Source of the DNA: Planctomycetaceae bacterium
GTDB lineage: Bacteria > Planctomycetota > Planctomycetia > Planctomycetales > Planctomycetaceae
NCBI GenBank assembly: GCA_900299185.1
Contig: OMIV01000260.1
Location: 1-36,711 of the forward strand
Reading direction: 5' to 3'
Length of the DNA: 36,711 nucleotides
Position numbers and translations under genes: made by a program. The notes under the pieces were generated by a model, which was not told where the DNA came from, did no database searches, and was given only the letters and a program-made list of their open reading frames with translations. Positions 1-7,851 of this stretch are shown here, in pieces. Position 1 is the first letter of the stretch. Each line of letters starts with the position of its first letter.

Positions 1-1945
1 GCTCCGTTGGCTGCAATGCGTCTTCGGGGCGAAGCAGTAACGCGAGTAATTCGTCTGACAGTTCGGAAGCGGCGGGTTCGTTCGCTGCGGTGGTGACCGA
101 CAGACGGAAGCGACCAAGTGAGCTGGCGAAGTGCCGACCGAAAGTCATCTTGAGAGTCAGTGACTCGGTGGTCTCAACAGGCTTTTCAAATTGGAAAACA
201 GCAACGTGTCGTTCGCCTTGGCGACCATCGACGGCCCAGCCAGTTTGAGGATCGCCGTCGATGGCGAGCTTCGCCGTCACGGGGTTCGAGCCGAAGCGGT
301 TCTTGGAATAGTTCTCGACGGCTGACCTAATTCGAACCGGTTGGCCGTTCGCTGCGATGATGAACTCGCTTAGGAAGAAGTCGCCCTTCGTGCCCTCGTA
401 ATAAGTCATGCCGGGACCGTGCGCTGGCAAACGATCGTCAGGCAACGCTTCGAGTCGCATGGCCGTGATGCCGCTAGGCAGAGGGCCGAAGGTCAATTCG
501 TAGGTGTCGTACTTCGAGGTATCACCCGACGCGAAGATCGATCCATCGGGTTGCAGCGTGAGCAACGGCAGGTTGGCGACGGCTTTGGTGGGCCGAATGG
601 TTTGCCATGTCGCCGCGCGTTCGCGTTGTTGTTGCAGCCACTCTTTGAACTTCGCAGAGAGGGCTTCGCGACGCACAGTTTCGAGGTCTTGGCCTTTCTC
701 GGCTTTGGCGGGCCAATGCTGGGGCAATTGCTTTTGGAGTTCGTCGGCTTGTGCGAGTTGTCGCCGGTAGGCTTGTTCGCGACCGGCTTCTGGTAGGTCG
801 AAATCGGGTTCGTCAGCGTTATTGAGGCAAGCCATCAGTTGGTAGTACTCGCGCTGCGTGAGCGGGTCGTACTTGTGGGTATGGCATTGAGCGCAGCCGA
901 CAGTCAGCCCCAGCCAGGTGGTGCCAGTTGTCGCCACTCGATCGGTCATGGCATAGAAGCGGAACTCCAACGGGTCGATTCCACCTTCCTCGTTCAGCAT
1001 CGTGTTGCGATGAAAGCCGGTCGCAATGCGTTGCTCGGGAGTCGAGTTCGGCAGCATGTCGCCGGCGAGTTGCTCGATCGTGAATTGGTCAAAGGGCAGA
1101 TCGGCGTTGAGGGCATTGATGACCCAGTCGCGATACGGCCAAATGGTTCGCGGTCGGTCTTTCTCATAGCCGTTCGTGTCGGCGTATCGCGCGAGATCCA
1201 ACCAACGTCGCGCCCAGCGTTCTCCGTAGTTCTTAGATGCGAGTAAGCGATCCACGTGTCGCTCGTAGGCCGCATTCGCTTGAGCGGGATCGAGCTTGGA
1301 GAGCGGCGTCTGAATGGGGTTAGTCGGATCCGCACCGCAATCTTTGAGGAAGCTGGTGATCTCTGTAACCGTCGGTGGCAGGCCGATGAGATCTAGCGAG
1401 ACTCGCCGGAGCAGCGTCAGCGGGTCAGCTTCGACAGACGGCTGAATCCGGGCAGCTTCGAGCTTGGCGAGCAAGAAGTTGTCGATGGGATTGCGAGCCC
1501 AGTTCGGCATCTTGGGAGTAGGAACATCGCGCGCTTCCGGCGCGACGAACGCCCAGTGCTGCTGGTACTCGGCGCCATCAGTAATCCATTGCTTGAGCAC
1601 ACGACGATGTTCGGCAGTCAGAGATTTCTTGGACGATGGCGGTGGCATGATTTCGTCGTTGTCCGAAGACTCGATGCGACGAACCAGTTCGCTCGCATCG
1701 AGCTTTCCGGGGACGATGGCGGCTTTACCGGATTCACCTGGCTGGAGTGCAGCGGATCGCGAATCGAGCCGGAGTTTGCCTTCGCGCGAACCTTCATCGG
1801 GACCGTGGCAGCGGAAGCAATTGGCCGAAAGGATCGGACGGACATCGCGGGCGTAGTCGATGGTGCGACTGGGTTGCTCTTGGCCCCAGCTACACGTTGT
1901 GACGAAGAGCGTCGAAGCCAGTAGTGCGATGACATTGAAATGCAT
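1..1945 (-). CDS. PSD1/DUF1549 planctomycete cytochrome protein, C-terminus cut by window edge
   Basis: Seen: an open frame from ATG at 1945 runs off the left edge after 648 codons. Residues 1-21 form a signal peptide ending in a G-Q-E stretch. A PSCyt1-type haem motif C-F-R-C-H lies at residues 43-47, within DYARDVRPILSANCFRCHGP. A DUF1549 (PSCyt2) region follows (RRVSLDLIGLPPT, then YGERWARRWLDLARYADTNG), with a second C-A-Q-C-H motif and the family stretch HKYDPLTQREYYQL. The frame goes on into the region between DUF1549 and DUF1553 (PSD1), which itself would lie outside the window. Family knowledge: these proteins are very numerous in Planctomycetota, exported, probably bind haem c, and often neighbour sulfatases; their reaction is unproven. 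No partner gene is visible here. It is transcribed away from hom across a 450-base gap. The family call is firm, the role is not. Confidence 0.9.
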   Translation of the reverse strand, partial: MHFNVIALLASTLFVTTCSWGQEQPSRTIDYARDVRPILSANCFRCHGPDEGSREGKLRLDSRSAALQPGESGKAAIVPGKLDASELVRRIESSDNDEIMPPPSSKKSLTAEHRRVLKQWITDGAEYQQHWAFVAPEARDVPTPKMPNWARNPIDNFLLAKLEAARIQPSVEADPLTLLRRVSLDLIGLPPTVTEITSFLKDCGADPTNPIQTPLSKLDPAQANAAYERHVDRLLASKNYGERWARRWLDLARYADTNGYEKDRPRTIWPYRDWVINALNADLPFDQFTIEQLAGDMLPNSTPEQRIATGFHRNTMLNEEGGIDPLEFRFYAMTDRVATTGTTWLGLTVGCAQCHTHKYDPLTQREYYQLMACLNNADEPDFDLPEAGREQAYRRQLAQADELQKQLPQHWPAKAEKGQDLETVRREALSAKFKEWLQQQRERAATWQTIRPTKAVANLPLLTLQPDGSIFASGDTSKYDTYELTFGPLPSGITAMRLEALPDDRLPAHGPGMTYYEGTKGDFFLSEFIIAANGQPVRIRSAVENYSKNRFGSNPVTAKLAIDGDPQTGWAVDGRQGERHVAVFQFEKPVETTESLTLKMTFGRHFASSLGRFRLSVTTAANEPAASELSDELLALLLRPEDALQPTE

Positions 1946-2395
1946 GATCGAGATCTCTCGTTGAACCGAGTGACTTGAGGGGGTGAGTACGTTTTATCCA
2001 ATTCATTGGTTGTCGCGACTGTCGGCAGGTTAAGAACGAGGCGGCAATTGCTTCCCGATTTGGCGGCGCGTTGGTTGGCCGCCAACCTCGGACGGCAACG
2101 CAACTAACGCTTCAATAGCTTCCGATTCTCGCTCATTTGATTCGCTGGGCTTGATGCCGTCGGTGCATTCGTGTGAGAAGTCTTCCAGCCCGATTGGCCT
2201 TCGCGGGCGGCAGGCACGCGTGAACCGGAGATGGATTGAGACGCGACTCATTCCTACTCGAATCGCATTCGACTGATCCAATCGCTTCTTCGAGAACTTC
2301 GCCTTCCGCCAATTTGGGCGACCAGTACCATCCGCCGCCTCTGCGAACCCCGTTGGTGGAGTTCGTTTCTCAACTCGCATCTTGCTTACAAACTC
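1946..2395. promoter_or_regulatory. Divergent intergenic region with a perfect palindrome
   Basis: This gap separates the PSD1 gene (leftward) from hom (rightward), so it must hold both promoters. The only clear structure is the inverted repeat GGTTGGC-C-GCCAACC at 2073-2087 (7-bp arms, one central base), a possible operator. I could not pick confident -35/-10 boxes. No Shine-Dalgarno sequence is evident before the hom ATG at 2396. Small open frames here have no recognisable domain and look like chance. Confidence 0.35.
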
Positions 2396-3709
2396 ATGTC
2401 GAAAACAATTCGCGTCGCTGTTCTGGGACTGGGCACCGTTGGCTCGGGAATCATTCGCATTCTGCAAGACGATCCTGAGATGATCGCGCGCCGCGCCGGA
2501 TGCCAGTTTGATATTCGCTATGTCGTGGTTCGCGACCTGCAAAAGAAACGTACCGTGTCGCTACCGAGTGGAACGGTCATGACCAGTGATTGGCATCAGG
2601 CTGTCACTGACCCGAATGTTGATGTGGTTGTGGAAGTCATCGGCGGCATCACAACAGCGAAAGACGCGGTGCTCGCGGCATTGAAGGCTCGCAAGCATGT
2701 GGTGACGGCGAACAAAGCATTGTTGGCGACGTTCGGTGACGAAGTCTTCGATGCGGCGAAAGCATCTGGTGTCAGCATCGCTTTCGAGGCGGCTGTGGCG
2801 GGCGGCATTCCGATCATCGCGACGGTTGGTAACTCGCTGACGGGCAATCGAGTCGAGTCGATCGAAGCGATCCTGAACGGGACCAGCAACTTCATTCTCA
2901 GCGAGATGGCCAACAAGAAGCGGGCTTACTCGGACGTGCTCGCTGAGGCTCAGCGATTGGGCTACGCGGAAGCCGATCCCGCGATGGATAGCGATGGGAC
3001 AGATGCCGCTCAGAAGCTGACGCTGCTGACTCGCTTGGCTTACGGCAAGAAAGTGGAAGTCAAAGAGTTCCTTCGCCAGGGCATCAACACGCTTGAGTTG
3101 GCGGACATGCTCTATGCCGATGAACTTGGCTATCGAGTCAAGCTGTTGGCGATGACTCGTTTGGTGGGCAAGCAATTGGAGATGCACGTTGAGCCGACTT
3201 TGATTCGTCGTAGCCGAGCGATCGCGCGAACGGACGGAGCAATCAACATCGTTGAATTGCACGGCAACGCAGTCGGGCGATTGATCGTGTCTGGTCCTGG
3301 AGCCGGAGAGATGCCGACAGCCTCAGCGGTTGTGGCGGACCTCATTGATATGGCCATTGGCCGCGCTCAACTGACCTTCCCGCGTTTGGAGCTGTGGAAC
3401 TCGGACAGCGGCTTGAGTGTGATGCCAGCGGAAGAAATCGAACGTCGGTACTACCTGCGATTCACGGTCGAGGATCGTCCGCACGTGATTGCTGACATCA
3501 CCGACATCTTGGGACGCCAAGAAATCAGCTTGTCGTCGGTCATTCAGCATGAGTCGCCCGAGCGGGATGCGAGTGGTGCATCGGCCGCCGTGCCGCTGGT
3601 GATCATGACTCATCGCACGAGCGAAGGCCGAATTCGAGCGGCTGAGGCTGAGCTTGCCAAACTCGGCTCGGTGCGTCGGCCACATATTCGGATGCCTGTG
3701 GCTGATTAG
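2396..3709 (+). CDS. hom: Homoserine dehydrogenase with C-terminal ACT domain
   Basis: Role (family): NAD(P)H-dependent reduction of L-aspartate-4-semialdehyde to L-homoserine, the branch point to threonine and methionine, in the cytoplasm. Seen: 437 residues, the usual length of the ACT-bearing bacterial form. A Rossmann dinucleotide motif GLGTVGSG sits at residues 11-18. The substrate/catalytic region includes ILNGTSNFILSEM and the AEADPAMDSDGTDAAQKL stretch typical of the family. From about residue 350 an ACT domain follows (YYLRFTVEDRPHVIADIT, then ISLSSVIQHES), normally a feedback site for threonine. ATG at 2396 is chosen because the conserved N-terminus KTIRVAVLGLGTVGSG starts right behind it. 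It is monocistronic: a strong terminator lies about 230 bases downstream and the next gene points the other way. A long open frame on the opposite strand (2561-3262) is a codon-bias shadow. Confidence 0.96.
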   Translation: MSKTIRVAVLGLGTVGSGIIRILQDDPEMIARRAGCQFDIRYVVVRDLQKKRTVSLPSGTVMTSDWHQAVTDPNVDVVVEVIGGITTAKDAVLAALKARKHVVTANKALLATFGDEVFDAAKASGVSIAFEAAVAGGIPIIATVGNSLTGNRVESIEAILNGTSNFILSEMANKKRAYSDVLAEAQRLGYAEADPAMDSDGTDAAQKLTLLTRLAYGKKVEVKEFLRQGINTLELADMLYADELGYRVKLLAMTRLVGKQLEMHVEPTLIRRSRAIARTDGAINIVELHGNAVGRLIVSGPGAGEMPTASAVVADLIDMAIGRAQLTFPRLELWNSDSGLSVMPAEEIERRYYLRFTVEDRPHVIADITDILGRQEISLSSVIQHESPERDASGASAAVPLVIMTHRTSEGRIRAAEAELAKLGSVRRPHIRMPVAD

Positions 3710-4066
3710 CGTTCTCGTTCATTGCGCGAACTTCTTGGCTGAGCTTTGGAAAAGTTGCTGTAACCGAACAGCAAACAATCGCACCTTCTGCGGACTTTGT
3801 GTTGATCGCGATGGCGTTCCGCCGCGCGAAAACCTCGGCGTATTTGTCAGCTTCGAGACAGCGTCTCCACCGCTTATCGGAGCTGGCAGGTAGGGCCGCC
3901 GCAGGGGCAGTGAGTGGTCATTGCGGCGATCCGGTGCCCTCTTCTCTGTTCGTCAGAGAAGAGGGCTACTTTTTTATGTGTCAGCGAGTGGCGGAGCGAC
4001 TCGCCTACGTAGCTCAGTCGCTTCGTGACTGAGACTGGTAGACCCAAGAGTTAGCCGTCGTCGTTG
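3710..4066. other. Convergent gap between hom and PQQ protein; terminator plus second hairpin
   Basis: No convincing gene is present in these 357 bases. Apart from the terminator at 3936-3975, a second perfect hairpin, CTCAGTC/GACTGAG with a 7-base loop, lies at 4013-4033. Just before it a shorter CGAGT...ACTCG pair encloses GGCGGAGCG (about 3984-4002). The two small hairpins in a row may serve as the 3' end of the leftward transcript or be a short interspersed repeat; one copy cannot tell. Confidence 0.5.
3936..3975 (+). terminator. Rho-independent terminator after hom
   Basis: A perfect 13-bp stem, GCCCTCTTCTCTG at 3936-3948 and its complement at 3954-3966, closes a TTCGT loop and is followed by TAC and six T residues (3970-3975). 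It lies about 230 bases after the hom stop codon, in the right orientation to end that transcript. Confidence 0.9.
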
Positions 4067-5347
4067 CTACTCGCGATTTTCGATTCGATACAGATGAGAC
4101 TTCGATCGCAGGATCAATGACTTACCCGCGACAGCCGGAGAGGCATTGAAGCCATCTCCGAACTTGTTTTCGGCCACGAGTTCGAACTTCTTGTCGGCTT
4201 TGAAAATTTGAACGTGACCTTCTTGCGAGCAGCAATAGATCAACCCGTCAGCGGCGATCGGAGACGACCAATAAGCTCCCGGTAATCGCTCGCTCCAAAT
4301 CACTTCGCCGGTCTTTGCATTCAGGCAAGTCGCGACGCCGCCGTCGTTCATCATGAAGTAGAGATCGCCAATTAGAATCTGCGACGCGCGTTTGGGAGTC
4401 TGCTTGCTGGTCTTCCAAACGATGTTGTTGGTGATGTCTCCTGAGCCCGAGGGCGTGACCGCGACGAGAGCGTTCGAAGCATCTCCAGCATTGATGTAGA
4501 CCAGACCGTTTCCGTAGAGCGGTCGAGCGGCTGCGTTCATGCCTCCGTGTCGAACCATCCAGACGCGATCACCGCTAAGCGGTTCGTAAGCGATCGTCGC
4601 AGCGGCGAAGGGACTGACGAGTAGATCTCGTCCTTCGACAGTGATGATCTGCGGCGTGCAATAGGCTTTCTTGGCGTCGCCATTGTCGGTGCCAAAGTCG
4701 ATGTCTCGATCCTTTTGCCAAACCGTTTTGCCGGACTTCTTGACGAGAGCCACGATGTACTGCTTGTCGTAACCGTCGAAGCACAGAAACACGAGATCCT
4801 TGTAGACGACCGGTGAAGAGCCAGCGCCGCGGAAGTGGTCACACACGAAGTCCGTTCGCTCCCAAAGCTTCTTGCCCGTCGCAGTATCGACGCAGGCCGT
4901 GCCGTACGAGCCGAAGTGAGCATAAAGCCGACCAGCTTCAATGAATGGCGTGCTCGACGCATAGCTGTTCGTCACGTGAGTGAACTGCGGCTTCTCAACT
5001 TCGAAGAGCTTGACGTCGTGCAACACCTTGCCGGTGTCGAGATCCACGCAAACTGCCGACAGCACAATGGGCTTTTCGGGCTTAGGCTTGTCGTTGGTTG
5101 GATTCTGAATTTCGGGAGCGTTGGTGACCCAGATTTGATTGCCCAGGACGACTGGCGAGGACCATGCACGTCCCGGAATAGGAGTCTTCCAGACCACCGA
5201 CTTGGAATCGTCGCTGAACTTCACTGGCAGACCCTTGGCGGAAGAAATGCCATCGCCGTGTGGGCCACGGAATTGGTTCCAAGATCCGTCGTCACCGTAG
5301 GCAAAAGAACTGAGTGCCAAGGTGAGAGCAAAGACGAAGCGACGCAT
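4067..5347 (-). CDS. Secreted PQQ-type (YVTN/PQQ-like) beta-propeller protein
   Basis: Seen: 426 residues from ATG 5347. This start is chosen because GAGG lies six bases upstream and MRRFVFALTLALSSFAYG makes a clean signal peptide; an ATG four codons earlier (5359) is possible, and further upstream extension gives low-complexity sequence with no export signal. The mature start WNQFRGPHGDGIS is the hallmark of planctomycete PQQ-propeller proteins. Repeated blades show the pattern DTATGKKLWER, NAKTGEVIWSERL and SSPVVYKDLVFL. Family knowledge: 7-8 bladed propellers in the periplasm; most planctomycete members have no shown enzymatic activity, and I see no dehydrogenase-specific motif. Alternatives are a binding or scaffold protein similar to BamB. 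It is divergent from the SRPBCC gene over about 200 bases. The fold is certain, the function unknown. Confidence 0.85.
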   Translation of the reverse strand: MRRFVFALTLALSSFAYGDDGSWNQFRGPHGDGISSAKGLPVKFSDDSKSVVWKTPIPGRAWSSPVVLGNQIWVTNAPEIQNPTNDKPKPEKPIVLSAVCVDLDTGKVLHDVKLFEVEKPQFTHVTNSYASSTPFIEAGRLYAHFGSYGTACVDTATGKKLWERTDFVCDHFRGAGSSPVVYKDLVFLCFDGYDKQYIVALVKKSGKTVWQKDRDIDFGTDNGDAKKAYCTPQIITVEGRDLLVSPFAAATIAYEPLSGDRVWMVRHGGMNAAARPLYGNGLVYINAGDASNALVAVTPSGSGDITNNIVWKTSKQTPKRASQILIGDLYFMMNDGGVATCLNAKTGEVIWSERLPGAYWSSPIAADGLIYCCSQEGHVQIFKADKKFELVAENKFGDGFNASPAVAGKSLILRSKSHLYRIENRE

Positions 5348-5549
5348 GCGGGGCCTCATGAGTGTTGGTTGGCGAGTGGGAAGGGACAGTTGCGGGTCGG
5401 GAACATATCGCGATGGCAAGGACGATGAGTAGGCAGTGAGCGATGCGTTGTGGTCGGAGTGATTTGATGGAGCTGGAAACCTATCGTGCGGCGTCGAGCG
5501 GCTGATTGACTTGCCGCTGGCAGTCACATCCGACGGAAAGCTCTCAGCC

Positions 5550-6179
5550 ATGACCGAGGCCACTACATCGTCCCCCGCATCAAGTCCCCAACGTCGTTCG
5601 CTGCGAGGCATCTTGCTGAAGCTGATGGTGGTGTTTGCGGCTGCATTAGGCTTGCTGGTGCTAATTGTCTCCACTCGACCGAATGAGCTTCGCATTTCAC
5701 GCTCTGTCGTGATCAAGGCTGATTCGACTTCGGTGTTTGCTCATGTCAATGACTTCCATCTGTGGGATGAGTGGTCGCCGTGGGCGAAGCTCGATCCCCA
5801 GGCGAAGACTGAGTTCGAAGGGCCCAGCTCAGGCAAAGATGCTGTCTTCAAGTGGTCGGGCAACGCCGAAGTTGGGATCGGTAGCATGACGATCGTCGAA
5901 AGCTCTCCGGCTGAGAGGATTCGCATTCGGCTGGACTTTGTCAGTCCTCAGCAGGATTCGAGTGATGTTGAATTCACTTTCGTGCCCGATGGCGATTCAA
6001 CGCGGGTCACGTGGACGATGACCGGTCAGCACACCTTCGTGAGCAAGGCGATTTGCTTCTTGTTGAACATGGAAAAGATGTTGGGCGGCCAGTTTGAAAC
6101 TGGACTCGCGAAGATGAAGGCTGCGGTTGAAAAAGAGGCCGCGTCGAAGGCCGCTACTCCCAATAAGCCCCTAAATTAG
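5550..6179 (+). CDS. Membrane-anchored SRPBCC (START/polyketide cyclase-like) protein
   Basis: Seen: 209 residues from ATG 5550, preceded by GGAAAG nine bases upstream; an in-frame TTG at 5511 would add 13 residues but lacks such a site. One hydrophobic segment (about residues 21-40, LKLMVVFAAALGLLVLIVST) anchors the N-terminus. The rest is a single SRPBCC domain: ISRSVVIKADSTSVFAHVND, then LWDEWSPWAKLDP, FKWSGNAEVGIGSMTI and TRVTWTMTGQHTF, ending in GGQFETGLAKMKAAVEKE. Family knowledge: the fold binds hydrophobic ligands in a deep cavity; members with the xxWxEWSPW signature are usually annotated only as SRPBCC family proteins. No ligand or reaction can be assigned. A lysine/alanine-rich tail closes the protein. 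Confidence 0.85.
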   Translation: MTEATTSSPASSPQRRSLRGILLKLMVVFAAALGLLVLIVSTRPNELRISRSVVIKADSTSVFAHVNDFHLWDEWSPWAKLDPQAKTEFEGPSSGKDAVFKWSGNAEVGIGSMTIVESSPAERIRIRLDFVSPQQDSSDVEFTFVPDGDSTRVTWTMTGQHTFVSKAICFLLNMEKMLGGQFETGLAKMKAAVEKEAASKAATPNKPLN

Positions 6180-6514
6180 AACTGGCTCGATTGAGCGGAT
6201 CTTCCGAGTCGCTCGCTCCCACACCGGCGATGGCGATCTCGACTGGTGGCTGCGTGATCTCAGACATTCCCTGTGCAACCGGCATAATCGTCTCAATGCC
6301 TGCGGTTGTGGTGTCGAGCAGCGAAGTTCTCCGGCGTGTCAGGGATCTGCAACCTAGGTTTCACTTGAGCCAATCTGCCGTAGAGGGCGGATTTTGTGGG
6401 CTGAAACCTGTTTGCAGTCACCGTCCGGCGAGACTGATTCAACTGCCACAGACGGTAAAGGCTGAAGAGTCCGCCAGACTGCTGCCGATCTTCGAATGAT
6501 GAAGACGCACTGCC
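6180..6514. other. Leader region upstream of cpaB with nested stem-loop
   Basis: No gene is supported in this gap. A 54-base nested inverted repeat lies at 6356-6409: outer arms AGGTTTCA (6356-6363) and TGAAACCT (6402-6409), inner arms AATCTGCC (6372-6379) and GGCGGATT (6386-6393, one G-T pair) with a GTAGAG loop. It sits about 105 bases before the cpaB start, where a 5' leader of the pilus operon would be. It could be a regulatory leader fold or a DNA-level binding site. No T-run follows, so it is not a simple terminator. Confidence 0.4.
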
Positions 6515-7687
6515 ATGAGAATGCGCTCGGTGTTGTTGCTCGCGATAGCCGCTGGTTGCGGTTTGGTGGCCATGTTCCTGTTCCAACAGGTTGCTAACCG
6601 CCAGACCCATGCTGTCGAAGAGCAAAAAGTCACGGTCTTGGTCGCACTCACGGAAGTTACTCCGGGATCAAAGCTCGACGAGAAGAACACAGTCTTCACA
6701 GAGTTTCCCGTCCGCAACGTTCCGCCAAATGCCATCACGACCAAAGAAGACTTTGCCGAGCGTTGCATCAAGGTCAGAGCCTTCCCCGGTGACGTCATCA
6801 CGGCGGACAAGCTGAGTCGTAAAGGTCAGCAAGGTCTGTCAAACGAGATTCCGCCAGGGATGGTTGCGCTGGCCATTGGTGTCGACAACACGATGACCAA
6901 CAGCGGTCTGTTGGGGCCCGGTGATCGCGTCGATGTCATGGTGACTTACAGGTCCGTCAACAATCGCGGTCTGGGGAAAGAGATCAAGACCGTGTTGGAG
7001 TACATCGAAGTCTTTGCTGTCGATGAAAAGCGTGAGCAGTCCAGTGGCACAGATGTCAAAGCCAAGACCATCACGTTGATCATGACATCAGAGCAGGGCA
7101 AGTTGCTGAAGCTGGCGGAAGATGTTGGCAAGCTGCACTTGGCGATGAGATCTCGTGAAGATTCCAAGCCGCGTGCCAAGGACGCTGACAAGTTCATGCC
7201 AGAGGAAGCTGAGGCTGCGAAGGCCTTGGCCAGTTTGGAATCAGGCGAAGTCCCTGAATCGGAGAAGGCTCAGGCAAAGGACGCTCTTAAGGCGTTCTTG
7301 GATGCTCAAGCTGCGATGGCGGCCAATAAGGCCGCTGGTCAACCGCAAGAGAATCTGCCGCCACCGCCTGCTCCGAAGTGGTCGATTGAGATTTATGCCG
7401 GAGATCAAAAGCGAGTTGAAGAAGTTGACTATCCGGAAGGTGAATTACCGCCGAACCCACAGTCTGCTTCTTCGAATCCGTTGGTCAAAGGTTTGAAGTC
7501 GCTCTTCGGCGCGGGAGCTGAGGCTCAGCCAGTTGTTCCTCCAGCACATGCAGGGGCAGTGGCTGGTCCAGACTTAGTTACTCCACCAACGTCCTCAACG
7601 GGCGGTGGTGGTGCGACGACGAATAGTCCCAACAACAAGCGACCCACTGTAGCTACATCAAAGCGGAATGCAGTGATTCGCAAGTAG
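6515..7687 (+). CDS. cpaB: Flp/Tad pilus assembly protein CpaB (RcpC), SAF domain
   Basis: Seen: 390 residues. An N-terminal hydrophobic anchor (MRSVLLLAIAAGCGLVAMFLF) is followed by a SAF domain at about residues 40-105, with VLVALTEVTPGSKLDEKNTV and the PGDVITADKLS turn. Then comes the RcpC/CpaB domain: GMVALAIGVDNTMTNSGLL, GPGDRVDVMVTY, and LEYIEVFAVDE with ITLIMTSEQGKLLKLAEDVG. The C-terminal third is low-complexity, rich in Ala, Pro and Lys, unlike the compact family core, and may be a periplasmic spacer. ATG 6515 is used; ATG 6521 is equally possible. Family knowledge: CpaB sits in the periplasm and works with the secretin CpaC in the Tad pilus channel. The order cpaB-cpaC-cpaE here is the usual planctomycete one. 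A CCTCGGT/ACCGAGG hairpin (7702-7731) between it and the secretin may modulate the operon mRNA. Confidence 0.92.
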   Translation: MRMRSVLLLAIAAGCGLVAMFLFQQVANRQTHAVEEQKVTVLVALTEVTPGSKLDEKNTVFTEFPVRNVPPNAITTKEDFAERCIKVRAFPGDVITADKLSRKGQQGLSNEIPPGMVALAIGVDNTMTNSGLLGPGDRVDVMVTYRSVNNRGLGKEIKTVLEYIEVFAVDEKREQSSGTDVKAKTITLIMTSEQGKLLKLAEDVGKLHLAMRSREDSKPRAKDADKFMPEEAEAAKALASLESGEVPESEKAQAKDALKAFLDAQAAMAANKAAGQPQENLPPPPAPKWSIEIYAGDQKRVEEVDYPEGELPPNPQSASSNPLVKGLKSLFGAGAEAQPVVPPAHAGAVAGPDLVTPPTSSTGGGGATTNSPNNKRPTVATSKRNAVIRK

Positions 7688-7851
7688 TGCAGACGAGGCT
7701 GCCTCGGTTGGTCCGGTTGGATTGACCGAGGAATGTCGGAGTCGAGAAGAGATACCTGAGCGGTCGCGACGGCTGGCTCATGGCGATGAAGGTGATTGCG
7801 AAGGCTATGGCTTAAGCACCGCAAGGACTGCGGGAAGAACGAGGTGCAGGG

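Noticed and set aside
2561-3262. Long leftward open frame opposite hom
   Set aside because: No family sequence; it mirrors the codon bias of hom, a clear homoserine dehydrogenase in the other direction.
6191-6499. Possible 102-residue gene before cpaB
   Set aside because: No ribosome site, no domain, odd composition, and it overlaps a nested inverted repeat that fits a leader region better.
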